From Nitrospira defluvii (GTDB lineage: Bacteria; Nitrospirota; Nitrospiria; Nitrospirales; Nitrospiraceae), in NCBI RefSeq assembly GCF_905220995.1, contig NZ_CAJNBJ010000019.1, positions 56,939 through 120,938 of the forward strand: DNA of 64,000 nucleotides. The letters run 5' to 3'. Position numbers and translations under genes: made by a program. Positions 43,576-51,380 of this stretch are shown here, piece after piece. Numbering within the stretch: position 1 is the stretch's first letter; each line of letters opens with the position of its first letter. The notes beneath the pieces are model-generated. The model worked only from the letters and a program-made list of their open reading frames with translations. It had not been told where the DNA came from and did no database searches.

Positions 43576-44346
43576 CTATATGCCTGCGTACCATTCATAC
43601 CCTTGATCTTCCCAATAGCCCCCCTTACCCCCACCGATGTCGGCAAGCGACTCGACCAACTCAATGCGTTCGACATACTTTGCTTGTTTGTAGCCCAGCT
43701 GACGTTCGAAGCGAAGGCGCAACGGGGCGCCATGAGAAATATCGAGCGTTTTGTCGTTCAATGCATACGCCAGGATCGTCTGCGGATGAAAGCAATCAGC
43801 CACGGCCATACTTTCGTAATACGACAGGCCTTCATCGTCGATGTCGGCGCAATAGAAGACCGCATACTTCGCCGTCGGCAGCGGCTCGACTTTGCGCAGC
43901 AGGTCGCCCAACGGCACACCGGTCCACTTGCCGATCGCGCTCCACCCTTCGACGCAATCGTGCCGGGTGATCTGCGTGCGCGCGGGCATCTCCTTGATTG
44001 CGCCGAGCGAGAACATGGTGGGCGTTGTCACCAGTCCATCGATCAGCACCTGCCAGTCGGCAAAATCGTTCTTCACCATCACGGCATACTCTTCCGTCCC
44101 AGGATCCGTATTGCCGTTGGCCGGGAATACGTTCGAAATGTCTCCCTCCCCATACTCTTTGGCCATGGCGCTGGCCGGTGTGACCACGCGCTGAGCCCGT
44201 TCGGTCAGGCCCTCAGCCTTGTGGAGAATCGAGGGGAACCAACTGCTCTGCGTCAACTGGTCACAACCGACGAGTGCAATGAGGCTCGCTGCACCGACCG
44301 TGGCCTTCAAGAATCCACGACGTTTCATGGCTTGTTCATGCTTCAT
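43576..44346 (-). CDS. YedY/sulfite-oxidase-like molybdoprotein
   Basis: 256 residues from MKHEQAMKRRGFLKATVGAASLIAL with AAGGAG upstream; a twin-arginine signal with a possible lipobox (LVGC). The oxidoreductase molybdopterin domain is marked by TRHDCVEGWSAIGKWTGVPLGDLL, where Cys should bind molybdenum as in YedY (MsrP), and by HGAPLRLRFERQLGYKQAKYVERIEL. It lacks the C-terminal dimerisation domain of true sulfite oxidases. Its start shares one base with the stop of the cytochrome b561-type gene, its probable membrane electron partner. Substrate unknown. Confidence 0.85.
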   Translation of the reverse strand: MKHEQAMKRRGFLKATVGAASLIALVGCDQLTQSSWFPSILHKAEGLTERAQRVVTPASAMAKEYGEGDISNVFPANGNTDPGTEEYAVMVKNDFADWQVLIDGLVTTPTMFSLGAIKEMPARTQITRHDCVEGWSAIGKWTGVPLGDLLRKVEPLPTAKYAVFYCADIDDEGLSYYESMAVADCFHPQTILAYALNDKTLDISHGAPLRLRFERQLGYKQAKYVERIELVESLADIGGGKGGYWEDQGYEWYAGI

Positions 44347-45260
44347 CACTTCACTCCTTCATGCCGTACGACAAAGTATCCGGTCACCATCGATCGGATG
44401 TTGTTAAAGAACCCGGTCAGCATCACCTGCGCGACATGGATGACGATGAACCCGACGAATGAGAAACAGGCGATGAAATGAATCGTCCGCGCCGCCTGCC
44501 TTCCTCCGAAGATCGTCAATAGCCAGGGAACCGCGGTATCGATCGTCGGCGACATCGTCAGACCGGTCAGCACAATCAGCGGCGCGAGTCCGAACAGCAC
44601 GCCGATGTAGGCCAGCTTCTGCAGCACGTTGTAGTGCTTGGCTTCGTTGCCCTTCGGGTGGCGCAACCGGAGATGGTCTTTCACCGCCTGTGGGATGTTC
44701 TTCAGATCTCGGCCGGTCGGCAGCAGGTCTTTCGTGAAGTGGCGGCTGATGAAGGCATAGGCTGCAAAGAACAGGCCGTTGATGACGAACAGCCAGGCAA
44801 AGAAGAGATGCCACTGGCGGCCCATCGCGAGCCATTTCGCGCTCGGCACAGTCGCCCAAGCGGGAAACGCCCTGGCACTGTTGTTGGAATAACCGAGGAC
44901 CCCGGTGGTATCGAATGGATAGCCCAGTATCGTGGTGATGCCGTTCACTTGGCCCCCATCCGACGATTTGACGGCGCGAATGGAAAGTAGGGGTCGGTCT
45001 CGATCCGATCGATCCCCCCAATAGAGTGCCGGATGGGCGTTGAAAATCTGCAACCCGCTCATGATGAGAATGAAGAGACAGCCCACATTCAGCCAATGGC
45101 CGATCCGCACCGGGAGGCGGTGGCGATAGATCCGCTCCTCTGGCAAGTCTTGGCCGGCGGCCCACTCCCCCGGTGCTGTCGAGGGCTGGTCCACCGGCGG
45201 CGCAGACATCACGGGCATCGTTTCTGGAACAAGGGGATCAACGTGTAATGTCGGTGTCAT
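44346..45260 (-). CDS. Cytochrome b561-type membrane subunit
   Basis: 304 residues with four main membrane spans. Candidate heme ligands are His in VRIGHWLNVGCLFILIMSG, in RQWHLFFAWLFVING, in RTIHFIACFSF and in IVIHVAQVMLTG, as in di-heme b-type subunits of hydrogenases and formate dehydrogenases. About 50 residues precede the first span and a 60-residue loop sits after it. It likely moves electrons between the quinone pool and the periplasmic molybdoprotein encoded next. No MsrQ is seen, so this is a different arrangement from the standard MsrPQ pair. Confidence 0.85.
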   Translation of the reverse strand: MTPTLHVDPLVPETMPVMSAPPVDQPSTAPGEWAAGQDLPEERIYRHRLPVRIGHWLNVGCLFILIMSGLQIFNAHPALYWGDRSDRDRPLLSIRAVKSSDGGQVNGITTILGYPFDTTGVLGYSNNSARAFPAWATVPSAKWLAMGRQWHLFFAWLFVINGLFFAAYAFISRHFTKDLLPTGRDLKNIPQAVKDHLRLRHPKGNEAKHYNVLQKLAYIGVLFGLAPLIVLTGLTMSPTIDTAVPWLLTIFGGRQAARTIHFIACFSFVGFIVIHVAQVMLTGFFNNIRSMVTGYFVVRHEGVK

Positions 45261-45359
45261 AGGCTCCTCCGGCGTGAACGCGTAGCAGAGAAGATGGTGT
45301 CGCTCTGTGCATGAGTCGGTGCGTATGGGGAGTTCTTACGCTGAGAAGGGGCGACGGAA

Positions 45360-45827
45360 CTATGGCGTGACCCGAGTGGTCAACCGCACGGCAGGCCAAT
45401 TGTGGTCGGCTTTCTTGACGTAGCCGGAAATATCTAAGATCCATAGCGCCCGCACGGTGCCACTGTAATTGAGATAGAGCTTCTCACCGACCACCGCAAA
45501 GGCGACCGGATCGATGGAGGCTTTGTAGCCTTTCGCCATGCCATAGGCGCAAAAACCGCCATATTGGGGGGAGAATTTCTCCGGGTTCGCAAGAAAGATG
45601 TCTCGATGAGTCGCCGAGGCAAAGTAAAAGATCGATCCTTGAAAGACGGCGTGGAACTCGGGAACTCCCTGCATGGGTGTCCCCCTCGTGAAATAGGCAA
45701 CCGGGTCGTAGCCTCGAATCGCCATGCCGTCTTGCTCAAAGAACTGCCCGCCCCATGAAGGTGCGACGAACAGCAGGATCAGAAGCATCCCGGATATCAC
45801 TCGTTGCGTTGCGCCCATTGTTCTCAT
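45360..45827 (-). CDS. Exported YHS-domain protein
   Basis: 155 residues from MRTMGATQRVISGMLLILLFVAPSW, a signal peptide. The YHS core reads AIRGYDPVAYFTRGTPMQGVPEFHAVFQGSIFYFASATHRDIFLANPEKFSPQYGGFCAYGMAKG. YHS domains are thought to bind metals. The ATG overlaps the stop of the MDR dehydrogenase gene (ATGA). It lies between the dehydrogenase and the cytochrome b561-type genes. Confidence 0.86.
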   Translation of the reverse strand: MRTMGATQRVISGMLLILLFVAPSWGGQFFEQDGMAIRGYDPVAYFTRGTPMQGVPEFHAVFQGSIFYFASATHRDIFLANPEKFSPQYGGFCAYGMAKGYKASIDPVAFAVVGEKLYLNYSGTVRALWILDISGYVKKADHNWPAVRLTTRVTP

Positions 45828-46990
45828 CCATTCGGGATTGTGCATCGCGGCTTCGCCTCATGACCAAGGCGAGGCGTCTGGTCCTGCTGGTCGTAGGCCA
45901 CATTCACGTAGACCTTGATCGCGCCACGCTCCTCTGTCAGCAACCGCATCATGTCCCGGTAGTTGTCGAGGCCTTCTACCGGATGGGTGAGGAGTTTCGA
46001 CAGCCAGCCGGAAAACTCCAGCTCCGCCCGCGCGAAGTCATAGACCCCAGCTTCAAAATATTCCCGGTTGGCATTGACCGTTCCGACGACCAGCTTGTTG
46101 CCCAGCACGAAATCCAAGTTGATCTTGTCGGCAGGGATCGGATGCTCGCGGTCCCCACCGGTTACACTCGCCAGCACCAGCACACCGTTCTTGCCCAAAC
46201 ATTCCATCGCTTCGAACACCACCGGAGAGTACCCGGTCGCCTCGAACATCAAATCAAAGGGACCGAAACGCCTCGCGGCCTCCCGAATCGACAGGTCGCT
46301 CGTGGAAATGTAGCGCACGCCGAGTTCCGCCAAGAGGTCAAGATTACGCGACGGCCCGCCCTGCTTGCCGAAGCTGGTCACATCGAACCCCTTCATTTTC
46401 AGCGAGAGGGCGGCCAGTAACCCGACGGTTCCCGCACCCAAGACAGCGGCTTTCCTTGGACGCCAGATTTTGAAACGCCGCTGGGCTTCATAGGCCTGGA
46501 TAATCCCCTTCTCAATGATCGACGCTGGTTCCAACAAGACGGCCACGGGCTTCAGCCCCTTCGGAATCTTCACGAGGTATTCGGGGTCATCTACGAACCG
46601 TTCCGTCAAATAGCCGTGCCGAAGGTTGATGCCCCGTTCGAAATAGGTATCTTCGCTCGTCATGTCGTATTGGCCGATCTGGTCGTAGAAGCTGCCGCCC
46701 GGCCGCCGCACTGTGGGCACCACATAATCACCAGGCGTGAACTCAGTGACAGCGGGGCCGACTTCCAGCACCCGGCCCAGACACTCATGACCGATCACGA
46801 GAAAGTCGTCACCCGGAGGAGCCATCCCATACTCGGCGGCGTTGATTTCTTTATCCGTGCCATCGATTCCGACACGCAATACCTGCACCAGCACCCCACG
46901 GCCGTTCGGAATCTCGTGGACGGACGGCTTCGGCAATTCGGCAAGGTGAATGGAATCCGGCTGTCCTGGAATAACGGCGACGGCTTTCAT
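45824..46990 (-). CDS. MDR-family dehydrogenase (glucose dehydrogenase-like)
   Basis: 388 residues. The zinc-site His/Glu is in FLVIGHECLGRVLEVGP, GVLVQVLRVGIDGTDKEI aligns with the first ligand region where Asp replaces the usual Cys, and the nucleotide fold is AAVLGAGTVGLLAALSLKMKGF. This layout (Asp in place of Cys, long INLRHGYLTERFVDDPEYLVKIP loop) resembles archaeal-type glucose dehydrogenases, which oxidise aldoses with NAD(P). A GGAGA ribosome site precedes the ATG. It is set between cydB and the YHS gene; its natural substrate is not known. Confidence 0.82.
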   Translation of the reverse strand: MKAVAVIPGQPDSIHLAELPKPSVHEIPNGRGVLVQVLRVGIDGTDKEINAAEYGMAPPGDDFLVIGHECLGRVLEVGPAVTEFTPGDYVVPTVRRPGGSFYDQIGQYDMTSEDTYFERGINLRHGYLTERFVDDPEYLVKIPKGLKPVAVLLEPASIIEKGIIQAYEAQRRFKIWRPRKAAVLGAGTVGLLAALSLKMKGFDVTSFGKQGGPSRNLDLLAELGVRYISTSDLSIREAARRFGPFDLMFEATGYSPVVFEAMECLGKNGVLVLASVTGGDREHPIPADKINLDFVLGNKLVVGTVNANREYFEAGVYDFARAELEFSGWLSKLLTHPVEGLDNYRDMMRLLTEERGAIKVYVNVAYDQQDQTPRLGHEAKPRCTIPNG

Positions 46991-47066
46991 GATGTCTTCT
47001 CCCTGAACGCAGCAGGCGGTGGACCTGCTACTTCGTCAGCAGAGAGGGAAAAATCTTACGGGCTGG

Positions 47067-48116
47067 TTAGTGAGCAGAGAAATCGCCGGATCCCGGTTTC
47101 ACGGGACCCCAGAAGAGGCGGTGGATACAGATCTGATAGGCAATGACGGTGGCCAGTCCGATCATAAACCACCAAAAGGCCGCTTGCAGACCATCGCTCC
47201 CGGCCGAGGCGTTGGTAACCGTCAAACTGTGGGCAGGATCAGTCGTCGCGATGAGAATATTTGGATAGGACCCCCATGCAATGCCTCCGAGCAAGCCCAG
47301 CAGGAGCAGACTCGATGAGGTGAACGCCGCCACATCTCGATCTTGTGCTCTAAATACCTGCACGGCTATCAGCGCGGCGAGTGCGATCAATGGCAGACCA
47401 TACCCGATCGGATGGGCATCGTAGTTCAGCCGAAGAGACGGCTGTACCAGAGAGAGCACCGGCAGAACCGACGCGACCAGCAGGGCCGTGGCATACCCGG
47501 TCAAGCGAGCGACGCGCCGGGCCCTGGCCTGCAACTCGCTGGTGGTTTTCATGGCCAGAAAATTGGCCCCGTGCATGGTCAGGAGCACGACGCTGGTGAG
47601 TGCCAGCAACAGCGTGAACCAATCGAGAATGCCCGGCTCAGGGCCTGGGAGGAAGTCGGTCCAGAGTGCCACAAAGAAGTAACCCTCGGCATTCAACGGC
47701 ACACCGCGAATCAAGTTGCCCAGCGCGGCCCCGAACACGATCGCCAGTAACGCACTGGTGACGGCGAATACCACATCCCAGAACTCTCTCCAGAGAGGAT
47801 GGTCCAGGTGCCCGCGCAGTTCAATGGCCAGACCGCGGCCCATCAGCAACCAGAGGACAATGATCAGCGCGAGGTAGAAACCGCTGAAACCTGCGGCATA
47901 GGCCTTGGGAAAGGCCATAAACAGGACGGCTCCTGCGGCGATCAACCATACTTCATTGCCGCTCCAGACCGGGCCGATGGCCGCCAGGATCACCCGTTTG
48001 TCTTTATCCGTCCGAGCGACAAAGGGGTATACCATGCCGACCCCGAAATCGTAGCCATCGAGCACCACGTAGACCGCCAGCATCAACGTGACGGCGCCAA
48101 ACCAGAAGGTTTCCAT
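47067..48116 (-). CDS. cydB: Cytochrome bd oxidase subunit II
   Basis: 349 residues from METFWFGAVTLMLAVYVVLDGYDFGVGMVYPF, the classic CydB opening; a TTG further upstream is another option. About eight membrane spans, with VWLIAAGAVLFMAFPKAYA and FLAMKT segments as in the family. With CydA it forms a quinol oxidase that reduces oxygen, with high affinity in many species. It begins 18 bases after cydA. Confidence 0.94.
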   Translation of the reverse strand: METFWFGAVTLMLAVYVVLDGYDFGVGMVYPFVARTDKDKRVILAAIGPVWSGNEVWLIAAGAVLFMAFPKAYAAGFSGFYLALIIVLWLLMGRGLAIELRGHLDHPLWREFWDVVFAVTSALLAIVFGAALGNLIRGVPLNAEGYFFVALWTDFLPGPEPGILDWFTLLLALTSVVLLTMHGANFLAMKTTSELQARARRVARLTGYATALLVASVLPVLSLVQPSLRLNYDAHPIGYGLPLIALAALIAVQVFRAQDRDVAAFTSSSLLLLGLLGGIAWGSYPNILIATTDPAHSLTVTNASAGSDGLQAAFWWFMIGLATVIAYQICIHRLFWGPVKPGSGDFSAH

Positions 48117-48134
48117 CGCGCGACTGTTCTCCAA

Positions 48135-49481
48135 TCAGCCCGGCATGACGTCTCCAGTCGCTACCTCTGCCGGTCCATGTCGAATCGTCTCGGCCAGCAG
48201 AAACAGAAAGAGCAGGCCGAGGAACAGGTAAAGGCCGAGAAACCCGATGAGCGTGAACAGCGCATTCCCTGAATGGACTAACGGGGAGACGCCGTCGGCC
48301 GTATGGAGCAGACCGTATACGAGCCAGGGTTGACGACCCAGTTCGGTCGTCATCCACCCGGCCGTGGTGGCGATATAGGGAAACGGGACGCTGAGCATGA
48401 GCAACCAAAGCAACCAGGTCGTCTCGAAGAGCCTCCCCCGCCATAACCACAGGAGTGCCAGTCCCATCACGGCCACCAGAATGGTCCCCAGTCCGGCCAT
48501 GATGTGGTACGAGTAGTAGAGAAGCGGGATGTTGTCAGGCCACTCTCGCGGCGCGAATACATCGAGTCCCTTCACATTGGCATAGAGGTCATAATACACG
48601 AGCAGACTCAGGGCGGATGGGATCACCAGTGGATTATCGATGGTCATGGTTTCCACATTCGGCTGGCCGACCAACACGACATCGGCTCCCCGCTCGGTGC
48701 GAAACAGCCCCTCGAATGCGGCACCCTTGATCGGCTGATACTCGAACACCTGCCTGGCGTTTTCATGTCCCGTCGGCGAGATCATCAACACGGAAGCGAC
48801 GGCCCCGACGACCACCCCGGTGCGTAGATAGGTTTTGGCATGGGAGCGGTGCTGACCAGCCAATAGATAGAAGGCGCCGACCGCTGCCATCACGAAGGAC
48901 CCGGTCACCACTGCAGCAGTCATGTTGTGGGCGAACTGCCAGAAGAGCCAGGGATTGGTCAGCAACCCGATCACACTGTCCACGACTAGGCGACCATCCT
49001 CGGCCACACGATAGGCCACAGGATGCTGCATCCAGGCGTTGGTGGCCAGGATGAAGTACCCGGACAGCCAGGAGCCCAGGAACAGCATCAGCGCGGCAAA
49101 CCACTGCACACGGCGGCTGAATCGATTCTCACCGAACAGCAGCAGGCCCAGGAAAGAAGACTCCAGGAAGAACGCGAACACCCCTTCCATCGCCAGGGTT
49201 TGCCCGATGATTCCCCCGGCGTAATTGGAGAACTTCGCCCAGTTCGTGCCGAATTGAAATTCCAACGGAATGCCGGTCACCACGCCAAAGGCAAAACTCA
49301 GCGCGAAGATGCCGGTCCAGAACCGGGCCACGTGATGAAAATGATCGTCGGCACTCAGCAGATCCCTGGTCCGCAAATAGACCAGCAGCAGGGCCAGGCC
49401 CATCGTCAATTGCGGAAAGAGATAGTGAAAGGTGGAGGTAACGGCAAACTGCAGCCGGTCGTAAAGTAGTGCGCTCTCCAT
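48135..49481 (-). CDS. cydA: Cytochrome bd oxidase subunit I
   Basis: 448 residues from MESALLYDRLQFAVTSTFHYLFPQLTMGLALLL. His in TFHYLFP is the expected heme b595 ligand. AMEGVFAFFLESSFLGLLLFGE carries the conserved Glu residues, the quinol loop has EYQPIKGAAFEGLF (Lys and Glu at the quinol site) and the hallmark GRQPWLVYGLL is present. The Q-loop is of the short type. It is the first of the respiratory genes after the sigma/anti-sigma pair, with AGGAGG before the start. Confidence 0.96.
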   Translation of the reverse strand: MESALLYDRLQFAVTSTFHYLFPQLTMGLALLLVYLRTRDLLSADDHFHHVARFWTGIFALSFAFGVVTGIPLEFQFGTNWAKFSNYAGGIIGQTLAMEGVFAFFLESSFLGLLLFGENRFSRRVQWFAALMLFLGSWLSGYFILATNAWMQHPVAYRVAEDGRLVVDSVIGLLTNPWLFWQFAHNMTAAVVTGSFVMAAVGAFYLLAGQHRSHAKTYLRTGVVVGAVASVLMISPTGHENARQVFEYQPIKGAAFEGLFRTERGADVVLVGQPNVETMTIDNPLVIPSALSLLVYYDLYANVKGLDVFAPREWPDNIPLLYYSYHIMAGLGTILVAVMGLALLWLWRGRLFETTWLLWLLMLSVPFPYIATTAGWMTTELGRQPWLVYGLLHTADGVSPLVHSGNALFTLIGFLGLYLFLGLLFLFLLAETIRHGPAEVATGDVMPG

Positions 49482-49725
49482 GCGCCTCCTCATGCTGACA
49501 GATCGCTACCAGAAGACCTGATCCCATCAAATGGTCGTGCACAATGGAACCAGGTTACACTATAGCGACCCCGTCGGGAGAAGTCTCATGGCTTTTGTCG
49601 ATCGCGACTTCCCTGTGACATGACAGGGCTGAAAGAAGCTCGCGGACGAATGGCTGCCACTTGTGTCCGTGAGAAATCGGTGGATTGCCCCGTCTCACGG
49701 GGGCGTGCTGCGCTCATGTGGCCGA

Positions 49726-49995
49726 CTACAGCCGCTGCTGTCGCGCTGAGAATATCCGGCGCAATCGGTCACGCCGGGCCGGTTCTTCGACTGCTCCCGG
49801 CAGCAATCCAAGCAGGTTCCGAATGGACGCAATCTGTTTCACATACGTCCCACAACCGACACAGGTGGACAGATGCAGGGCCAGGCGAACGTTTATCGGA
49901 TCACCCACATGGTCATCGAGGTACGCCGAGGTCCAGCCGACCACCTCACGGCACGTGATGTCCGGTGCCGTGCGTTCAGACGAATCGTGTGCCAT
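49726..49995 (-). CDS. Zinc-finger anti-sigma factor
   Basis: 89 residues from MAHDSSERTAPDIT with TTGGAGG eight bases upstream. DITCREVVGWTSAYLDDHVGD and LHLSTCVGCGTYVKQI carry the His-x3-Cys-x2-Cys zinc motif of ZAS anti-sigma factors. It ends without a membrane segment, so it is a soluble redox- or metal-sensitive anti-sigma. It directly follows the ECF sigma gene (55 bases) and comes just before cydA, so it should hold that sigma inactive until zinc is lost or thiols are oxidised. Confidence 0.88.
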   Translation of the reverse strand: MAHDSSERTAPDITCREVVGWTSAYLDDHVGDPINVRLALHLSTCVGCGTYVKQIASIRNLLGLLPGAVEEPARRDRLRRIFSARQQRL

Positions 49996-50050
49996 GGGGA
50001 GGACCTCCAATGATGGTATTCATCCCTGAGTCTCCCCGTTCAGGCATTTC

Positions 50051-50779
50051 TTACACTGCCTGAGGCACCCCTTCCAGATAGACCTCCGCCGCCCGGCGCA
50101 CGCGCTCCCGGGCCCGGTGTAAGCGCACATACAGATTGGTTTCCGTGATCTTCAGCAACTCGCACACCTCCTGTGATTCCAGCCCATCGACATCGCGAAG
50201 AATCAAGACCTCCTTCAAGTTTCTGGGCAACGCCTCGATCGCCTGGTTCATGGCAGAAACCGCCTGCTGAGAGGCCAACAGTTTCTCCGGGGTTTGGTCG
50301 TCCCACGGTTGCGGAGGAAAGGCCCAATGGCCAGCCCATTCGCCTGATTGTTGGAAACGGGAGGGATCGATCGCTTCGTCCTGGTCGTCCTCGTAGGACT
50401 CGAGAGCGGAGAACGTCGTGTGCCGCTTCTCGCGCACGCCCCGGTCCTTCGCCTTATGAATCAGAATCCCGAAAATCCAGGTCCGCAGCGACGAGCGTCC
50501 CTCGAAGCGGGACAACCCTTCGATCACGGCTATCCACGTGTCTTGCACCACTTCCTCGGCCACCTCCCGATCCGCCACATGGCTCAGGGCCATCCGAATC
50601 AGTGCGCCGTGATGTTTGTCGACCAACTCGCCGAACGCACCCTCATCACCGGCGCGGAGCCTGGCAAGGAGGGTCCGCTCTGCCTGCGGGGACGGCGTGC
50701 CTGTCGAAACGACCGTCGATTCTCCGGCCAGCAAGGACTGTCCCGTCGATTCGTGATAGGTGGTGATGGCTGAATTCAT
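50051..50779 (-). CDS. ECF RNA polymerase sigma factor
   Basis: 242 residues from MNSAITTYHESTGQSLLAGES with GGAGGCC upstream; it overlaps the STAS gene by ATGA. Region 2 is LRAGDEGAFGELVDKHHGALIRMALSHV and EVAEEVVQDTWIAVIEGLSRFEGRSSLRTWIFGILIHKAKD. Region 4 is AIEALPRNLKEVLILRDVDGLESQEVCELLKITETNLYVRLHRAR, with the helix-turn-helix. It belongs to the RpoE-like ECF class and should read the promoters of the redox genes downstream and elsewhere. Confidence 0.93.
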   Translation of the reverse strand: MNSAITTYHESTGQSLLAGESTVVSTGTPSPQAERTLLARLRAGDEGAFGELVDKHHGALIRMALSHVADREVAEEVVQDTWIAVIEGLSRFEGRSSLRTWIFGILIHKAKDRGVREKRHTTFSALESYEDDQDEAIDPSRFQQSGEWAGHWAFPPQPWDDQTPEKLLASQQAVSAMNQAIEALPRNLKEVLILRDVDGLESQEVCELLKITETNLYVRLHRARERVRRAAEVYLEGVPQAV

Positions 50780-51045
50780 GACTGGCCTCCAATCTGCAGC
50801 AACTCCGTCACAAAACCGGGAGCGCTCATCAGGGTAACTTGGGTGGAAGGGAAGTTCTTGACCACCTCCACTCCTCGCTGATCGATAAAATCCACATGAG
50901 AACAGTCCAGATAGACGGTCTTCTTCTGTCGGAGAAACGAGCGGCACTCGCCGTCGAGGAGATCGGCCCACTGCGCCGTGATCTTTCCTTCCAGCTTGAG
51001 GAGAACGTCGCTTCCGCTTTCGTGAGTTTTGGTGATCTTCAACAT
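50776..51045 (-). CDS. STAS-domain protein without phosphoacceptor serine
   Basis: 89 residues from MLKITKTHESGSDVLLKLEGKI. It shows the STAS fold (KTVYLDCSHVDFIDQRGVEVVKNFP) but where anti-anti-sigma factors have Asp-Ser-Ser-Gly the sequence is Asp-Gln-Arg-Gly, so it cannot be switched by serine phosphorylation at that site. It may bind the ECF sigma/anti-sigma pair constitutively, or act as a scaffold. The start at 51075 is also open. First gene of the ECF operon and overlapping its sigma by ATGA. Confidence 0.84.
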   Translation of the reverse strand: MLKITKTHESGSDVLLKLEGKITAQWADLLDGECRSFLRQKKTVYLDCSHVDFIDQRGVEVVKNFPSTQVTLMSAPGFVTELLQIGGQS

Positions 51046-51205
51046 CGCTCCAGCATCTCCTTTGCTCTCCTGCACTGAGCAGACTCATCAGCAACAGCGA
51101 TGCCACACAGCGCGGCAGTGCCGCCTGATAGGCTAAGTGCTCGTCAATGCAATGAGAAATGGAAGAACGTTGCTGGAATCAGCCGTCTGTCAGCGCAAGA
51201 TGGAT

Positions 51206-51240
51206 TCCCAAAATATTGGGACCGTCACGATATATTGGGA
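51206..51240 (-). promoter_or_regulatory. TTGGGA repeats upstream of the STAS-sigma operon
   Basis: TCCCAAAATATTGGGA is an imperfect palindrome with 6-bp arms, and ATATTGGGA recurs 19 bases further on. A third ATTGGGA lies at 51305. All are in the 270-base gap between the STAS gene and the end of the sigma-54 activator gene. This could be an operator of the STAS-ECF operon; no known regulator consensus is matched. Confidence 0.35.
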
Positions 51241-51380
51241 GAAAAGATCGTCGTTCGTGGATCGTGAGCGAATCTCGCTGGGGAATCGACGTGGGATGTG
51301 ACGGATTGGGAACGATCAGAAAAAGGGAGGCGGGAAAAGATACGGATCGTTATGCCGGTTCGCGTCTCACGAACGATGCT

